Origin: Pseudomonas abietaniphila
Lineage (GTDB): Bacteria; Pseudomonadota; Gammaproteobacteria; Pseudomonadales; Pseudomonadaceae
Length of the DNA stretch: 64,000 nt
NCBI RefSeq assembly: GCF_900100795.1
Contig: NZ_FNCO01000015.1
Span: forward strand, 1 to 64,000
Direction of reading: 5' to 3'
The translations under genes were made by a program, and so were the position numbers. The notes beneath the pieces are model-generated. The model saw only the letters and a program-made list of their open reading frames with translations. It was not told the DNA's origin and did not search any database. Positions 17,940 through 26,610 of this stretch are shown here, one piece after another. Each line of letters starts with the position of its first letter. The stretch's first letter is position 1.

Positions 17940-18503
17940 ATGAGCAGCACACTGAACGGCAAGAAAGTCCTGATCATCACCGCCAACACCGGCATCGAGC
18001 GCGATGAGCTGCTCAAGCCACTCCAAGCGCTGAAAGGCATGGGCGCAACGGTTACGCACGCGACCATCAAGGGCGGCGCCGCCCAGACCTTTCTCCAGGA
18101 CACCGAAAAAGACACCAGCGTGACCTCGGACACCACACTGGCAGGCTTGTCGGCCGATCAATTCGATGCGCTGGTGATTCCAGGCGGCACCGTCAACGCA
18201 GACACCCTCCGTCAGGACCACGACGCACAACGTCTGGTCAACGAGTTCGCCAACGCCGGCAAAACCGTCGCTGCGATCTGCCACGGGCCTTGGTTGCTGA
18301 TCGATGCGGGCGTGATCGCCGGCAAGACATTGACCTCCTACCCCAGCGTGCGGACCGATCTGCTGAACGCTGATGCCGCTGACTGGGTCGACGAGCAGGT
18401 CAAAGAGTGCCCGGCCAACGGCTGGACGCTGATCACCTCGCGCACCCCGGATGACCTGCCAGCGTTCAACGAAGCCATCAGCAAGTCGTTGCAGGCCGCC
18501 TGA
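17940..18503 (+). CDS. DJ-1/PfpI family protein (class I glutamine amidotransferase-like)
   Basis: 187 residues with the DJ-1/PfpI fold: start KKVLIITANTGIERDEL, central FDALVIPGGTVNADTL, and the nucleophile elbow AAICHGPWLLIDAG with the reactive Cys followed by His. Relatives act as intracellular proteases, glyoxalases or deglycases and often respond to oxidative or carbonyl stress. AGAGGAAT lies 9 bases before the ATG. It is a single-gene unit with an inverted repeat just downstream. Confidence 0.9.
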   Translation: MSSTLNGKKVLIITANTGIERDELLKPLQALKGMGATVTHATIKGGAAQTFLQDTEKDTSVTSDTTLAGLSADQFDALVIPGGTVNADTLRQDHDAQRLVNEFANAGKTVAAICHGPWLLIDAGVIAGKTLTSYPSVRTDLLNADAADWVDEQVKECPANGWTLITSRTPDDLPAFNEAISKSLQAA

Positions 18504-18530
18504 ACCGGTTTTTCATAGCGCTGAAACGAA

Positions 18531-18569
18531 AAACGCATCAACGCCGCTTTAAGCGGCGTCGATGCGTTT
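18531..18569 (+). terminator. Probable terminator hairpin
   Basis: Long hairpin AAACGCATC..ACGCCGC TTTAA GCGGCGT..GATGCGTTT, 27 bases after the DJ-1/PfpI stop. The terminal T-run is short, so termination strength is uncertain. Confidence 0.6.
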
Positions 18570-18811
18570 GGGAAGTCTATAACCCCGGTGGAAGACAGCG
18601 ACGTACAGACCACCGGGGGAGCTCTCGCACTCACGGTGTATGAGCGGCCTTGGCGCAACTAATTCAATCTTTTTTTGCTCGGCGTTCAATTAACTCGCTC
18701 ACGGTAACAACTCGTCTTCGTAAACGAAAAAACTTGAAACCAATATTTAACCCTCTCGTCGAGATAAATAGGCCCACGCGATCGTCGCAAGCCCCGACAT
18801 GAGACTTGCCC
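18570..18811. other. Upstream region of the GT2 gene
   Basis: About 240 bases holding the GT2 promoter; AT-rich near 18660-18770. No reading frame or hairpin of note. Confidence 0.4.
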
Positions 18812-19477
18812 ATGATTGGAATCATCGTCCCCGCGCACAACGAAGAAGATTTTCTGGATGACTGCATCAAGTCATTGGTTGCCGCTTCCGGTCACGAAGG
18901 CCTGGGGGGCGAGGCGGTGGAGATCCTGATCATGCTCGATGACTGCTCCGATAACTCCGAACGGATTGCACGCAGCCATGACGTGTCGGTGCACACATGC
19001 CAACACCGCAATGTCGGCATGACGCGCGCTGCCGGGGCGCAGTTGATGCTCGAGCGCGGCGCTCGCTGGCTGGCGTTTACTGACGCCGACACCGTGGTGC
19101 CGTATGCGTGGCTCTCCGAGCAGGTGGCGTTCGGGGCTGATGCTGTCTGTGGGATTGTCGAAGTGAGTGACTGGTCCGAGCACTCCGACCAGGTTCGCCA
19201 GCGTTACAACGCGCTGTACCGTCCGGTCGACGGACACCGGCACATTCACGGCGCAAACCTGGGGGTATCCTCGGCGGCGTACCGGCGTGCCGGAGGGTTC
19301 AGGGCGTTGAAGGCCCATGAGGACGTGCACCTCGTCAAGGACCTGGAGCGCACTGGCGCGGCCATTGTCTGGACCGCTCGAAACAGTGTCATGACCAGCG
19401 CGCGCAAGCATTCCAGGTGCAGGGAAGGCTTTGGCGATTATCTGAATTCACTGGCGACCCAAGCGTTATTGGGCTAA
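18812..19477 (+). CDS. Family 2 glycosyltransferase
   Basis: About 221 residues. It starts with the GT2 signature IGIIVPAHNEEDFLDDCI, contains ILIMLDDCSDNS, and the metal/nucleotide-sugar motif AFTDADTVVP; HGANLGVSSAAYRRAGGF is the acceptor-side block. There is no membrane segment, so it is the short cytoplasmic type. An in-frame TTG at 18806 is an alternative start; ribosome-binding sequence is weak for both. In gene content it fits the acyl-CoA dehydrogenase, PIG-L and methyltransferase trio 3.5 kb downstream, with mntH and a copper group lying between. Donor and acceptor are unknown. Confidence 0.85.
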   Translation: MIGIIVPAHNEEDFLDDCIKSLVAASGHEGLGGEAVEILIMLDDCSDNSERIARSHDVSVHTCQHRNVGMTRAAGAQLMLERGARWLAFTDADTVVPYAWLSEQVAFGADAVCGIVEVSDWSEHSDQVRQRYNALYRPVDGHRHIHGANLGVSSAAYRRAGGFRALKAHEDVHLVKDLERTGAAIVWTARNSVMTSARKHSRCREGFGDYLNSLATQALLG

Positions 19478-19520
19478 CCCTGACTACGCACACTGAAGCT
19501 GCGCATACGGCACTGAACGG

Positions 19521-19550
19521 CCTTGATCTGTGCACCCTTGATCTGTGTAC
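19521..19550. repeat. Tandem 15-base duplication upstream of mntH
   Basis: CCTTGATCTGTGCAC followed directly by CCTTGATCTGTGTAC, 34 bases before the mntH start. It could be a regulatory site or a slippage product; it does not clearly match a known manganese or Fur box. Confidence 0.45.
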
Positions 19551-19583
19551 ACGGCGGCCCTCACCTGAGCGGGACAGCAACTG

Positions 19584-20912
19584 ATGCAACCGATAAAGAA
19601 CCGGGCCAACCCCGGCGATGACACATTGGGTGGCGGCATGCCCAGTGCCAGTGTCGCCGTGCCCAAGACCGGGAACTGGTTCAAGCGCCTGCTGGCGTTT
19701 ACCGGCCCCGGGTACATGGTTGCGGTCGGGTACATGGACCCGGGCAACTGGGCGACTGACCTCGCCGGTGGATCGCAATTCGGTTACCTGCTGCTTTCCG
19801 TCATTCTGTTTTCCAATCTGATGGCAATCGTCTTGCAGGCGTTGTCTGCACGCCTGGGCATCGTGACCGGCTGGGATCTGGCCCGCGCATGCCGCGAACG
19901 CTACAGCCGTCCCGTCTGCATCGCGTTGTGGATCGCCTGCGAAATCGCAATCATCGCCTGCGACCTGGCAGAAGTGATCGGCACTGCGATCGCTCTGAAC
20001 CTGCTGTTTGGGATTCCACTGGTGTGGGGCGCAGTGATTTCCGCCATCGACGTCTTTCTGATTTTCTTGCTGATGGGCAGAGGGTTCAGGGCGCTGGAAG
20101 CCTTTGTGATTGCGCTGTTGCTGATCATCTTCGGCTGCTTCGCGATTCAGATGGTCCTGGCCCGTCCGGACATGGCCGAACTGTTAGCCGGGTTCATCCC
20201 CCGGGCCGAGGTGGTCACCAACCCGGCAGCGCTCTACCTGGCCATCGGCATCATCGGCGCTACGGTCATGCCACATAACCTGTACCTGCACTCCTCCATC
20301 GTCCAGACCCGGGCCTATCCCCGAACCGACGAAGGCCGGCGGATCGGCCTGCGCTGGGCGGTCACCGACAGCACCATCGCCCTGACCCTGGCGTTGTTCG
20401 TCAATGCCGCGATCCTGATCACGGCCGCAACGGTCTTTCACAAGGCCGGCAAGACCGATGTGGTGGAAATCGAGCAAGCCTACCATCTGCTTTCGCCGAT
20501 GCTGGGGGTCGGGATCGCATCAGCGCTGTTTGCGGTGGCGCTGCTGGCATCGGGGATCAACTCGACGGTCACCGCGACGCTGGCCGGGCAGATTGTCATG
20601 GAAGGCTTTCTCAGCCTCAAACTCCCCGGTTGGGTCCGTCGCTTGCTGACCCGAGGATTGGCGATCATTCCCGTGGTCGTGGTCACCAGCCTGTACGGCG
20701 CCGAAGGCACTGCAAAACTGCTGGTACTGAGCCAGGTGATCCTGTCGATGCAGCTCCCCTTCGCCATCGTGCCACTGGTGCGTTTCGTGTCCGATCGCAA
20801 GCTGATGGGGAGTTTCGTGACCGGCCCGGTGTTAACGACGTTGTCCTGCGCCATCACGCTGTTGATCATCGGCTTGAATCTGGTGCTGCTGGTGGGAATG
20901 TTCCGGGCGTGA
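19584..20912 (+). CDS. mntH: Nramp-family divalent metal transporter MntH
   Basis: 442 residues with eleven or so hydrophobic segments. The two Nramp hallmark sites are intact: DPGN (D52-N55) in the first helix and MPHN (229-232) in helix six, together forming the metal site. MntH imports Mn(II), and to a lesser extent Fe(II), with protons. The ATG at 19584 has only a weak GGGAC upstream. The gene stands alone between GT2 and the copper group on the opposite strand. Its position near a candidate Mn-oxidising enzyme is noted but they are not in one operon. Confidence 0.93.
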   Translation: MQPIKNRANPGDDTLGGGMPSASVAVPKTGNWFKRLLAFTGPGYMVAVGYMDPGNWATDLAGGSQFGYLLLSVILFSNLMAIVLQALSARLGIVTGWDLARACRERYSRPVCIALWIACEIAIIACDLAEVIGTAIALNLLFGIPLVWGAVISAIDVFLIFLLMGRGFRALEAFVIALLLIIFGCFAIQMVLARPDMAELLAGFIPRAEVVTNPAALYLAIGIIGATVMPHNLYLHSSIVQTRAYPRTDEGRRIGLRWAVTDSTIALTLALFVNAAILITAATVFHKAGKTDVVEIEQAYHLLSPMLGVGIASALFAVALLASGINSTVTATLAGQIVMEGFLSLKLPGWVRRLLTRGLAIIPVVVVTSLYGAEGTAKLLVLSQVILSMQLPFAIVPLVRFVSDRKLMGSFVTGPVLTTLSCAITLLIIGLNLVLLVGMFRA

Positions 20913-20960
20913 GCCTCGACTCAAGAGGGGCAGAACACAGATTCAATGCCGCCGACCCGA

Positions 20961-21002
20961 CCGCATTCGCTGCCCTCGTAACCTCGGACGTCTCCTACAG
21001 GG
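20961..21002. repeat. Single arm of the window-start palindromic repeat
   Basis: Starts CCGCATTCGCTGCCCTCG and runs to CTACAGGGTC; it matches the reverse complement of the right arm of the elements at 1-579. The other arm is missing, so this is a remnant or half-element. Confidence 0.8.
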
Positions 21003-21041
21003 TCCGTGTCGTTCTGACGACTTGAGGAGGACGCTCATACG

Positions 21042-21070
21042 GTGGGAGCGAGCGTGCTCGCGAATTCGGC
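21042..21070. repeat. REP-type palindrome
   Basis: GTGGGAGCGAGCGTGCTCG followed by CGAATTCGGCG, a typical Pseudomonas REP sequence, 40 bases after the single arm at 20961. Confidence 0.75.
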
Positions 21071-21155
21071 GGAGCTGACACTTCAACGTCCGCTGACAGG
21101 CCTTGTTTGCAACGAAAAAAGGTGCCGGTCGTTGCAACCGGCACAGGTGCTTACT

Positions 21156-21641
21156 TCACTTCATGGCGCCGTGATCGTGGCCCATGTCCATCTTTTCCAT
21201 CATCGCGCGGGCGGGGGCTTGCACCTCGATGGTTTCGCGTACGCCCTTGTCGTTTTCGACTGTCAGGGTCAGCGGGACCTGATCGCCCTCCTTGATCTGC
21301 TTGACCAGGCCCATGAGCATCACGTGGTAACCGTCCGGGTCAAGGGATACGGTCTTGCCGGCAGGCAATGCCACCGAATCCACCGGCCCCATGCGCATGA
21401 CGTCGTTGGTCATGCTCATCTCATGAATCTGCACGTCCTTCGCGGCTGGCGAGCTGACGCTGAGCAGCTTGCTGTCGCTGTCCGCCGTGACACGCATGAA
21501 CGCACCCGAGGACGGCTGACCGGGCACCGAGGTGCGCACCCAGGCGTCTTCCACCTTGGTTTGCGCGATGGCCGACAGACTGCAACCCGCCAACAGCGAC
21601 GCCAACAGAACCCGGGCAGTTTTGGACAACAGAGCAGTCAT
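21156..21641 (-). CDS. PCu(A)C periplasmic copper chaperone
   Basis: 161 residues from the ATG at 21641, which overlaps the sco stop as TGATG and has GGAGG 8 bases upstream. It has an N-terminal lipoprotein-like signal (SLLAGCSLSA). The copper site pattern is present: M(x)10M with IHEMSM..VMRM and later YHVMLMGL, giving the His/Met ligands. Relatives insert Cu(I) into the CuA or CuB centre of cytochrome oxidase together with Sco. The C-terminal HDHGAMK adds possible ligands. Operon sco - pcuC. Confidence 0.9.
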   Translation of the reverse strand: MTALLSKTARVLLASLLAGCSLSAIAQTKVEDAWVRTSVPGQPSSGAFMRVTADSDSKLLSVSSPAAKDVQIHEMSMTNDVMRMGPVDSVALPAGKTVSLDPDGYHVMLMGLVKQIKEGDQVPLTLTVENDKGVRETIEVQAPARAMMEKMDMGHDHGAMK

Positions 21642-22249
21642 CAGCAGACCTCCATGACGGTGAGCAGATCTTCCGCGCATTGTTTGGCGGAAAGTGAGGG
21701 CGACAGGCCGAGGCGTAGATTACCCCGTGAATCGAACACGAAACTGGTGGCGGTGTGTGACATGGTGTAAGTGTCGCCGACAGGGACCTTCTCATAGAAC
21801 ACGCCAAACTCCTTCGCCACTGCCCGGGTTTGCTCCAGCGTGCCGCGCAGGGCCACGAAGCCTGGGTCGAACTGCTTGACGTAAGCGTCGAGTATCTCGG
21901 GCGTATCGCGCTCGGGGTCGACGGTGATAAAGATCACTTGCATGGTCTTGCCGTCTTCGCCCATCAGCTTCTTGGCCTGAACCGCACGGGCCAACGCAGT
22001 CGGGCAGACCGACGGACACTGGGTGAACCCGAAGAACACCACCGGCATCAGTCCGCGATAGCTGGACAGTGTCTTGACCTCACCCTGGGTGTCGGTGAGT
22101 TTGAAGGTACGGCCCATGATCTTGTTGCTCAGATCCTTGCCGTATTTGAAATCGAGCGCGGTGGTCGAACCATCGCAACCCGCGAGAAGCCCGAGGCCCA
22201 AAAGCCCCAGACCCGAGACCACCTGGCGGCGGGTCAGTAAATCATTCAT
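21641..22249 (-). CDS. Sco1/SenC/PrrC family copper chaperone
   Basis: 202 residues. An N-terminal TRRQVVSGLGLLGLGLLAGC segment combines a twin-arginine-like start with a lipobox (C25), so it is probably membrane anchored on the periplasmic side. The thioredoxin-like domain carries CPSVC (C78, C82) and the third copper ligand H165 in TMSHTATSF. Sco proteins metallate or reduce the CuA site of cytochrome c oxidase. It is followed with overlap by the PCuAC chaperone. Confidence 0.92.
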   Translation of the reverse strand: MNDLLTRRQVVSGLGLLGLGLLAGCDGSTTALDFKYGKDLSNKIMGRTFKLTDTQGEVKTLSSYRGLMPVVFFGFTQCPSVCPTALARAVQAKKLMGEDGKTMQVIFITVDPERDTPEILDAYVKQFDPGFVALRGTLEQTRAVAKEFGVFYEKVPVGDTYTMSHTATSFVFDSRGNLRLGLSPSLSAKQCAEDLLTVMEVC

Positions 22250-22386
22250 GTGACGAACTCTCTGAAGCAGCAGCCAGCGCCAACGCCGGCCTTGACTCGT
22301 CTCGCTTCTCGCCCTGACGGCAGAGCCCTGCCCGAAATGGCGAAGAAGGGACGAACGCTAAACACCGTGTTCATGCCACGCCACGC

Positions 22387-22764
22387 TCAGGGCGCCTGCG
22401 GGGCGATTCCGGGAAAGGTCTGTCGAGGTGGCCTGCGCAGCCGGTAATCGGACCGTGGAAGGGATTTGTACGTAGGGCGCGTCCGCCAGCTCAGCCCGAT
22501 GAAGAACACCAGCGCCAATACGGCCGTGCCGGCAAACGCACAATCGGTCATTGAGAGTTTCATCAATTGCGCATGATCGCCCATCTGCGCCATGTCCATG
22601 CGCCCTGAAAGCTCATGGTGCTCGCTGCACTCGACGCCCGCGTTCAGTTGATTGAACGCCCGCAGCATCTGCCCGTGGCTGAGGCTGCACACAAGCCCAC
22701 TGAACAGCACGATGCCGTACAGCATCCAGGCGATAAGCGATTGATGGGTTCGGACGAATTTCAT
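22387..22764 (-). CDS. DUF2946-type membrane protein
   Basis: 125 residues from the ATG at 22764. A first hydrophobic segment (residues 10-28) is followed by a Met/His/Cys-containing loop (VECSEHHELSGRMDMAQMGDH and TDC), a second segment (about 68-83) and a basic tail. DUF2946 proteins occur beside copper-handling genes in pseudomonads, and the loop composition is compatible with Cu(I) binding. The gene lies 137 bases upstream of sco on the same strand and is likely part of the same unit. Ribosome-binding site is poor (GAGG 15 bases away). Confidence 0.75.
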   Translation of the reverse strand: MKFVRTHQSLIAWMLYGIVLFSGLVCSLSHGQMLRAFNQLNAGVECSEHHELSGRMDMAQMGDHAQLMKLSMTDCAFAGTAVLALVFFIGLSWRTRPTYKSLPRSDYRLRRPPRQTFPGIAPQAP

Positions 22765-23022
22765 GGGGCGACATTCTACCTCGCCACGCCCCATGGCATC
22801 TGCCCGGGCCGGACTGCCGGGTGCGACAAAACCGCGCAGGGCCATTCCTCTGCGCAGAGACCTTGGCGACACCAAGGCCTGCGCACCTGCCGTCCCGCGC
22901 AAACGCAGCCGCCGAAGTTTTTTTGAACCCCACCCCGCGCCAGGTGCCTCATTTCATGAGCAGGCTTTCATGAACAGCGCACGCACCTCGCGTCGACGTT
23001 GAACCTGGCGGAGACACTGAAT

Positions 23023-24054
23023 ATGCGTGATGACGTAGATAGCCTTGAATCGGTGCTGGCAGCCTTCGCCCGCCGTCCCAATGCGCCCATGACCGATGAA
23101 CGACTCTGTGAAGCGATGCGCCTGTGCATGGCGCGCGACCTGGACCGCTTGCCGTTACCCGGTAGTGGCGAAACCTTGGCACGGTGGCAGCAACTGGCCC
23201 ACGTGGCCGGAATCGACCTCGCGTTGCTGAAACTGTACGAGGGCCATACCGATGCGCTGGCCATCCTTCAAGAACTCGGCTGCGCGCCGTTTTCCGACCC
23301 AGGCATCTGGGGTGTCTGGGCTGCCGAGCCGCCAAACGCGCGGGTGATCGTCAGTGAGCGGCAAGGCGATCAAGTGCGCCTGAATGGCACCAAAGCCTGG
23401 TGTTCCGGTGCACAACAGATCGACTACGCACTGATCACCGCCTGGACCGAACAGGGTCAACCGCAACTGATTGCTGTCCGCCTCAATGAACACGGAGTCA
23501 GTGTTGATGGGCGAGGCTGGCAGGCGGTGGGCATGGGCAGCACCGCAAGCGTCGATGTCCATTTTGAACACGCGACAGGTCACTGCGTCGGAGAATCCGG
23601 CGCTTATCTGCAGCGTCCAGGTTTCTGGCAAGGCGGCGCGGGTATCGCGGCGTCCTGGTATGGCGCCGCCGTTGCGCTGGCGCGGTCCCTTCACCGACAG
23701 CGTCAGCAGGGTCGCGCTGACCCGCACGCCGACGCCCATCTGGGATCGGTGGACGCCGCGCTGCTCGGGGCCGCTGCAGCACTCAGAGAATGTGCGGCAT
23801 GGATCGATACCCATCCGCACGCCGATGCTCGACTGCCCGTTCAACGCGTTCGCGCCCACGTCGAAATGGCGGTTGAGCAGGTATGCAGGCATGTCGGCCG
23901 TGCGCTGGGCGCGACGCCATTCTGCCGCGATCCGCATTTTGCGCGCCTGGCGGTGGACCTGCCGGTGTTCATCCGGCAAAGCCACGCGGAACGTGATCTG
24001 GCGCAATTGGGTCAACTCCTGACCCATAGCACAACCGAGGATTGGTCGTTATGA
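23023..24054 (+). CDS. Acyl-CoA dehydrogenase-like flavoprotein
   Basis: 343 residues from the ATG at 23023 (GGAG 10 bases upstream; an in-frame TTG at 22999 is less likely). It resembles acyl-CoA dehydrogenases: an all-helical N-terminal part, a middle beta part with the LNGTKAWCSGAQQIDYALITA block, and a helical C-terminal part. It is shorter than the usual 380-400 residues and lacks the obvious C-terminal catalytic Glu/Arg signature, so it may act on a non-standard substrate. Its stop overlaps the ATG of the PIG-L gene. Together with it and the methyltransferase it forms a small biosynthetic operon. Confidence 0.8.
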   Translation: MRDDVDSLESVLAAFARRPNAPMTDERLCEAMRLCMARDLDRLPLPGSGETLARWQQLAHVAGIDLALLKLYEGHTDALAILQELGCAPFSDPGIWGVWAAEPPNARVIVSERQGDQVRLNGTKAWCSGAQQIDYALITAWTEQGQPQLIAVRLNEHGVSVDGRGWQAVGMGSTASVDVHFEHATGHCVGESGAYLQRPGFWQGGAGIAASWYGAAVALARSLHRQRQQGRADPHADAHLGSVDAALLGAAAALRECAAWIDTHPHADARLPVQRVRAHVEMAVEQVCRHVGRALGATPFCRDPHFARLAVDLPVFIRQSHAERDLAQLGQLLTHSTTEDWSL

Positions 24055-24812
24055 ATCAGGCAGCTCCCTTTGGCGTCAGTGGCACCCCGTTGAGCGAATG
24101 GCGCAACAGCGTCGCCTTGAGCGGCGTTCGGCCCATTGATGTCGACGAGTTGGTTCCACCGGGTGCACGACTGGTGGTGCTGGCGCCCCATCCCGACGAC
24201 GAAGTGCTCGCCTGCGGCGGACTCCTGGCAGCCATGGCCAACCGCCAGGAAGACGTGCAGTTGATTTCCGTGACCGATGGCGAGGGCAGTCACCCGGACT
24301 CCGCGCAATGGCCGCGTTCGCGGCTGCGTACCGAACGGCGTCGGGAAAGCGAGCGGGCCGTCACCGCGCTGGGCTTCGATCTGCCGCGCTTCGCTTGGCA
24401 GCGGCTGGGGATGAGCGACGGTCAGGTCGCTGACCGCGCTGATGCTCTGATAGCACTGCTGAGCGAGGATTTACGCTCGACCGACGTGCTCGTGACCACA
24501 TGGCGTCATGACGGCCACTGCGACCATGAGGCCGTCGGTCACTGTGCTGCCCAGGCCGCCGCGAACACGGGCGCCACCCTGCTGGAGATTCCGGTGTGGG
24601 CCTGGCATTGGGCCGAACCCAACGACCCGCGGATTCCCTGGCAGCAGGCGCGAAAATTCATGCTCAGCGACGCCCAGTTGCAACGCAAGCGTCGGGCAAT
24701 CAACGCCCACGCCAGCCAGTTACACGACGATGTCAGCACCGGCGCGGCGCCCGTGCTCGACACCGTCACCCTGGAGCGACTGCTTCAACCGTTCGAATTG
24801 GTGTTCCTGTGA
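24051..24812 (+). CDS. PIG-L/LmbE family de-N-acetylase
   Basis: 253 residues from the ATG at 24051 (ATGA overlap with the previous stop). Zinc-site motifs are PHPDDE (residues 46-51) with the catalytic Asp, and HCDHEAVGH (156-164) giving the third ligand. Family members remove acetyl groups from GlcNAc-containing compounds such as GlcNAc-PI, mycothiol and bacillithiol precursors, and antibiotic intermediates. Here it probably deacetylates an amino-sugar intermediate, made perhaps by the nearby GT2. The end overlaps the methyltransferase start as GTGA. Confidence 0.88.
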   Translation: MNQAAPFGVSGTPLSEWRNSVALSGVRPIDVDELVPPGARLVVLAPHPDDEVLACGGLLAAMANRQEDVQLISVTDGEGSHPDSAQWPRSRLRTERRRESERAVTALGFDLPRFAWQRLGMSDGQVADRADALIALLSEDLRSTDVLVTTWRHDGHCDHEAVGHCAAQAAANTGATLLEIPVWAWHWAEPNDPRIPWQQARKFMLSDAQLQRKRRAINAHASQLHDDVSTGAAPVLDTVTLERLLQPFELVFL

Positions 24813-25411
24813 GCTTGCCTGCCGACTATTTCGACGAACTGTTCGCCGACAGCGATGACCCTTGGGCTTTTCGTACCCGCTGGTATGAGCAACGCAAGCG
24901 CGACCTGACCCTTGCGGCGCTGCCCCGCCAACGCTATGAACGCGTGTTTGAACCGGGGTGCGCGAACGGCGAATTGAGCCTGCGTCTGGCGGAGCGCTGC
25001 GACCAGCTGCTGTGCATGGACATGAGCACCCGCGCGGTTGAACTGGCGCGCGCACGGCTGCGCGAGTATCCGCGAGCGCAGGTCGTGGAGGGATGCTTGC
25101 CCCAGGATTGGCCAGAAGGCCAGTTCGATCTGATCGTGATCAGCGAGTGGGCGTATTACCTGGAGCCGGCGTTGTTCATCCAGGTCATCGAACGGCTCGC
25201 CGCGTGCCTGACACCAGACGGCGCCGTATTGGCGTGCCACTGGCTGCATCCGATCGACGGCTGCCCCATGCAGGGCGCAGAGGCTCACGCACTCCTCACC
25301 CAATACCTGCCGCTCACACGCACGTTGCGGCACGAAGAGACGGACTTTTTACTGGAGATGTGGAGCAATCACACTGCAGGAATCGATCTGTCGGAACAGG
25401 TTCGCCGGTGA
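24809..25411 (+). CDS. NodS-like SAM-dependent methyltransferase
   Basis: 200 residues from a GTG at 24809 that overlaps the PIG-L stop by 4 bases; longer in-frame starts lie inside the PIG-L gene and have no coding logic. The N-terminus LPADYFDELFADSDDPWAF is characteristic of the NodS-type family; motif I is VFEPGCANGELS (about 46-57), followed by MDMSTRAVELARAR and VISEWAYYLEP. NodS N-methylates the deacetylated terminal glucosamine of Nod factor; here, directly after a deacetylase, an amino-sugar N-methyltransferase is a fair guess. Confidence 0.85.
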   Translation: MSLPADYFDELFADSDDPWAFRTRWYEQRKRDLTLAALPRQRYERVFEPGCANGELSLRLAERCDQLLCMDMSTRAVELARARLREYPRAQVVEGCLPQDWPEGQFDLIVISEWAYYLEPALFIQVIERLAACLTPDGAVLACHWLHPIDGCPMQGAEAHALLTQYLPLTRTLRHEETDFLLEMWSNHTAGIDLSEQVRR

Positions 25412-25553
25412 CGCACCGAAGCGTTTGTGAGCACCGTGCCACCAGGCCGCTGGTCCGGTAGGCGTGCAATTATTTAAACCAACCACCGCTTGTTATATCC
25501 CACATAGTGCGAGCCACATGACTCGCCCTTCTCATAACAAGAGGTACGTAATC

Positions 25554-25754
25554 ATGGCTAACACCGGAAAATCGAACCCTGGGAACTTCGCCAACGATCG
25601 CCAGAAAGCCTCCGACGCAGGCAAAAAAGGCGGCCAGGCTTCGGGTGGCAGCAATGTCGCAGACGACCGTCAAAAAACGTCAGACGTGAAACGGGATGAC
25701 GCCGGCAAAAAAGGTGGCTCCATGCCACAAGGTGGCGCAGGCCGCAAATCCTGA
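25554..25754 (+). CDS. KGG-motif stress-induced protein
   Basis: 66 residues from the ATG at 25554 with GAGGT upstream. It is very hydrophilic and contains repeated GKKGG blocks (DAGKKGGQASGG and DAGKKGGSMPQGG), the signature of the con-10/GsiB-like general stress family. These small disordered proteins accumulate in stationary phase or under desiccation and heat. It is a monocistronic unit ended by a strong terminator 22 bases downstream. Confidence 0.85.
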   Translation: MANTGKSNPGNFANDRQKASDAGKKGGQASGGSNVADDRQKTSDVKRDDAGKKGGSMPQGGAGRKS

Positions 25755-25775
25755 TTAACTGCTGATCAGAGAACC

Positions 25776-25804
25776 GAGCGAGGGCGAAAGCTCTCGCTCT
25801 TTTG
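25776..25804 (+). terminator. Rho-independent terminator
   Basis: Ten-pair stem closed by a GAAA tetraloop (GAGCGAGGGC GAAA GCTCTCGCTC) followed by TCTTTTG. It ends the KGG gene. Confidence 0.88.
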
Positions 25805-25818
25805 TTTCCAGTCCCGCC

Positions 25819-25995
25819 TTACTGTTGCTTTCCTTTTTCACGCGGATCGATCAGCGGCACGGTGGCATCTCGATCAAATTGCGAACCGGGGTCTTCATTG
25901 CCCGGATCGTTATCAATGTCCACTTCCACTTCTTCCACCGGATGGACGGCGCGCTGAGGCGCTGTGTCCGGGCCTTTCTGTGAAGGGGTGTGCAT
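25819..25995 (-). CDS. Small acidic protein, unknown function
   Basis: 58 residues, ATG at 25993-25995 and TAA at 25819-25821. The sequence starts MHTPSQKGPDTAPQRAV and has an acidic middle (HPVEEVEVDIDNDPGNEDPG) and a short basic end (PREKGKQQ). GAGG lies 8 bases before the ATG. It is probably disordered. It sits 57 bases downstream of the ClpP-like gene on the same strand and converges on the KGG gene. No family recognised, but spacing, ribosome-binding site and codon use support it. Confidence 0.65.
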   Translation of the reverse strand: MHTPSQKGPDTAPQRAVHPVEEVEVDIDNDPGNEDPGSQFDRDATVPLIDPREKGKQQ

Positions 25996-26052
25996 GGCAG
26001 GTTCCTCACGTTCAGATGGGGTCGATCGCGACCCGGTTTCGACAGGTTCAGC

Positions 26053-26610
26053 TTAGCTCCCGCTGACGGTCCAGTGGACCGCGTCTTCGGGGAACTGCAG
26101 TTGCTCGACACGATGAGCAATGCCACAGCCCAGCGAATCTTCGGCGCGGATGACCTTTTCCTCCGCCGACAGACACCGACCGATGTCCAGCGGGTGCGCC
26201 GCCCCTTCGGTTTCGCTCAGGTAGATATTCACGTAACGCTGCAAGTCATTGTCGAGACTGCGCAGGTATTCGCGCATGCGCGAGTGATCGACGGAGCTCT
26301 GGCTGAAGTACCAGGTCATCGGATGAATCAGGAATCGCGAATGCGGACAGGCGATGCGCTCTTCGGCGGCCAGGTAAATGACGATGCCCATCGACTCGAT
26401 GTTGCCGCTGTTGAGCGCACGAATCGGCACCTTCAGCGATTTCAGAAAGTTATAGAGCGTGAATCCCAGTGCCGTGCTGCCACCTGCCGTCGACAGGTTC
26501 AGCAGCAGACCGGTCGCGCCCTTGCCAAGGGCCTCCAGGCAGCGATCACGGAAATGCTCGGTGCTGGTCTGGTCGACCCCACAATGGAAATGGACGATGT
26601 GCTCGCTCAT
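26053..26610 (-). CDS. ClpP-like serine hydrolase
   Basis: 185 residues of the ClpP/crotonase superfamily. The nucleophile is S73 in NIESMGIVIYLA and the catalytic His is H96 in SRFLIHPMTW, the same spacing as ClpP; a downstream Asp could complete the triad. It is distinct from the housekeeping ClpP (about 210 residues, paired with clpX), lacking the processed N-terminus. It may be a ClpP paralogue or a SppA-like peptidase. The small acidic protein gene follows in the same direction. Partner ATPase is not in the window. Confidence 0.82.
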   Translation of the reverse strand: MSEHIVHFHCGVDQTSTEHFRDRCLEALGKGATGLLLNLSTAGGSTALGFTLYNFLKSLKVPIRALNSGNIESMGIVIYLAAEERIACPHSRFLIHPMTWYFSQSSVDHSRMREYLRSLDNDLQRYVNIYLSETEGAAHPLDIGRCLSAEEKVIRAEDSLGCGIAHRVEQLQFPEDAVHWTVSGS

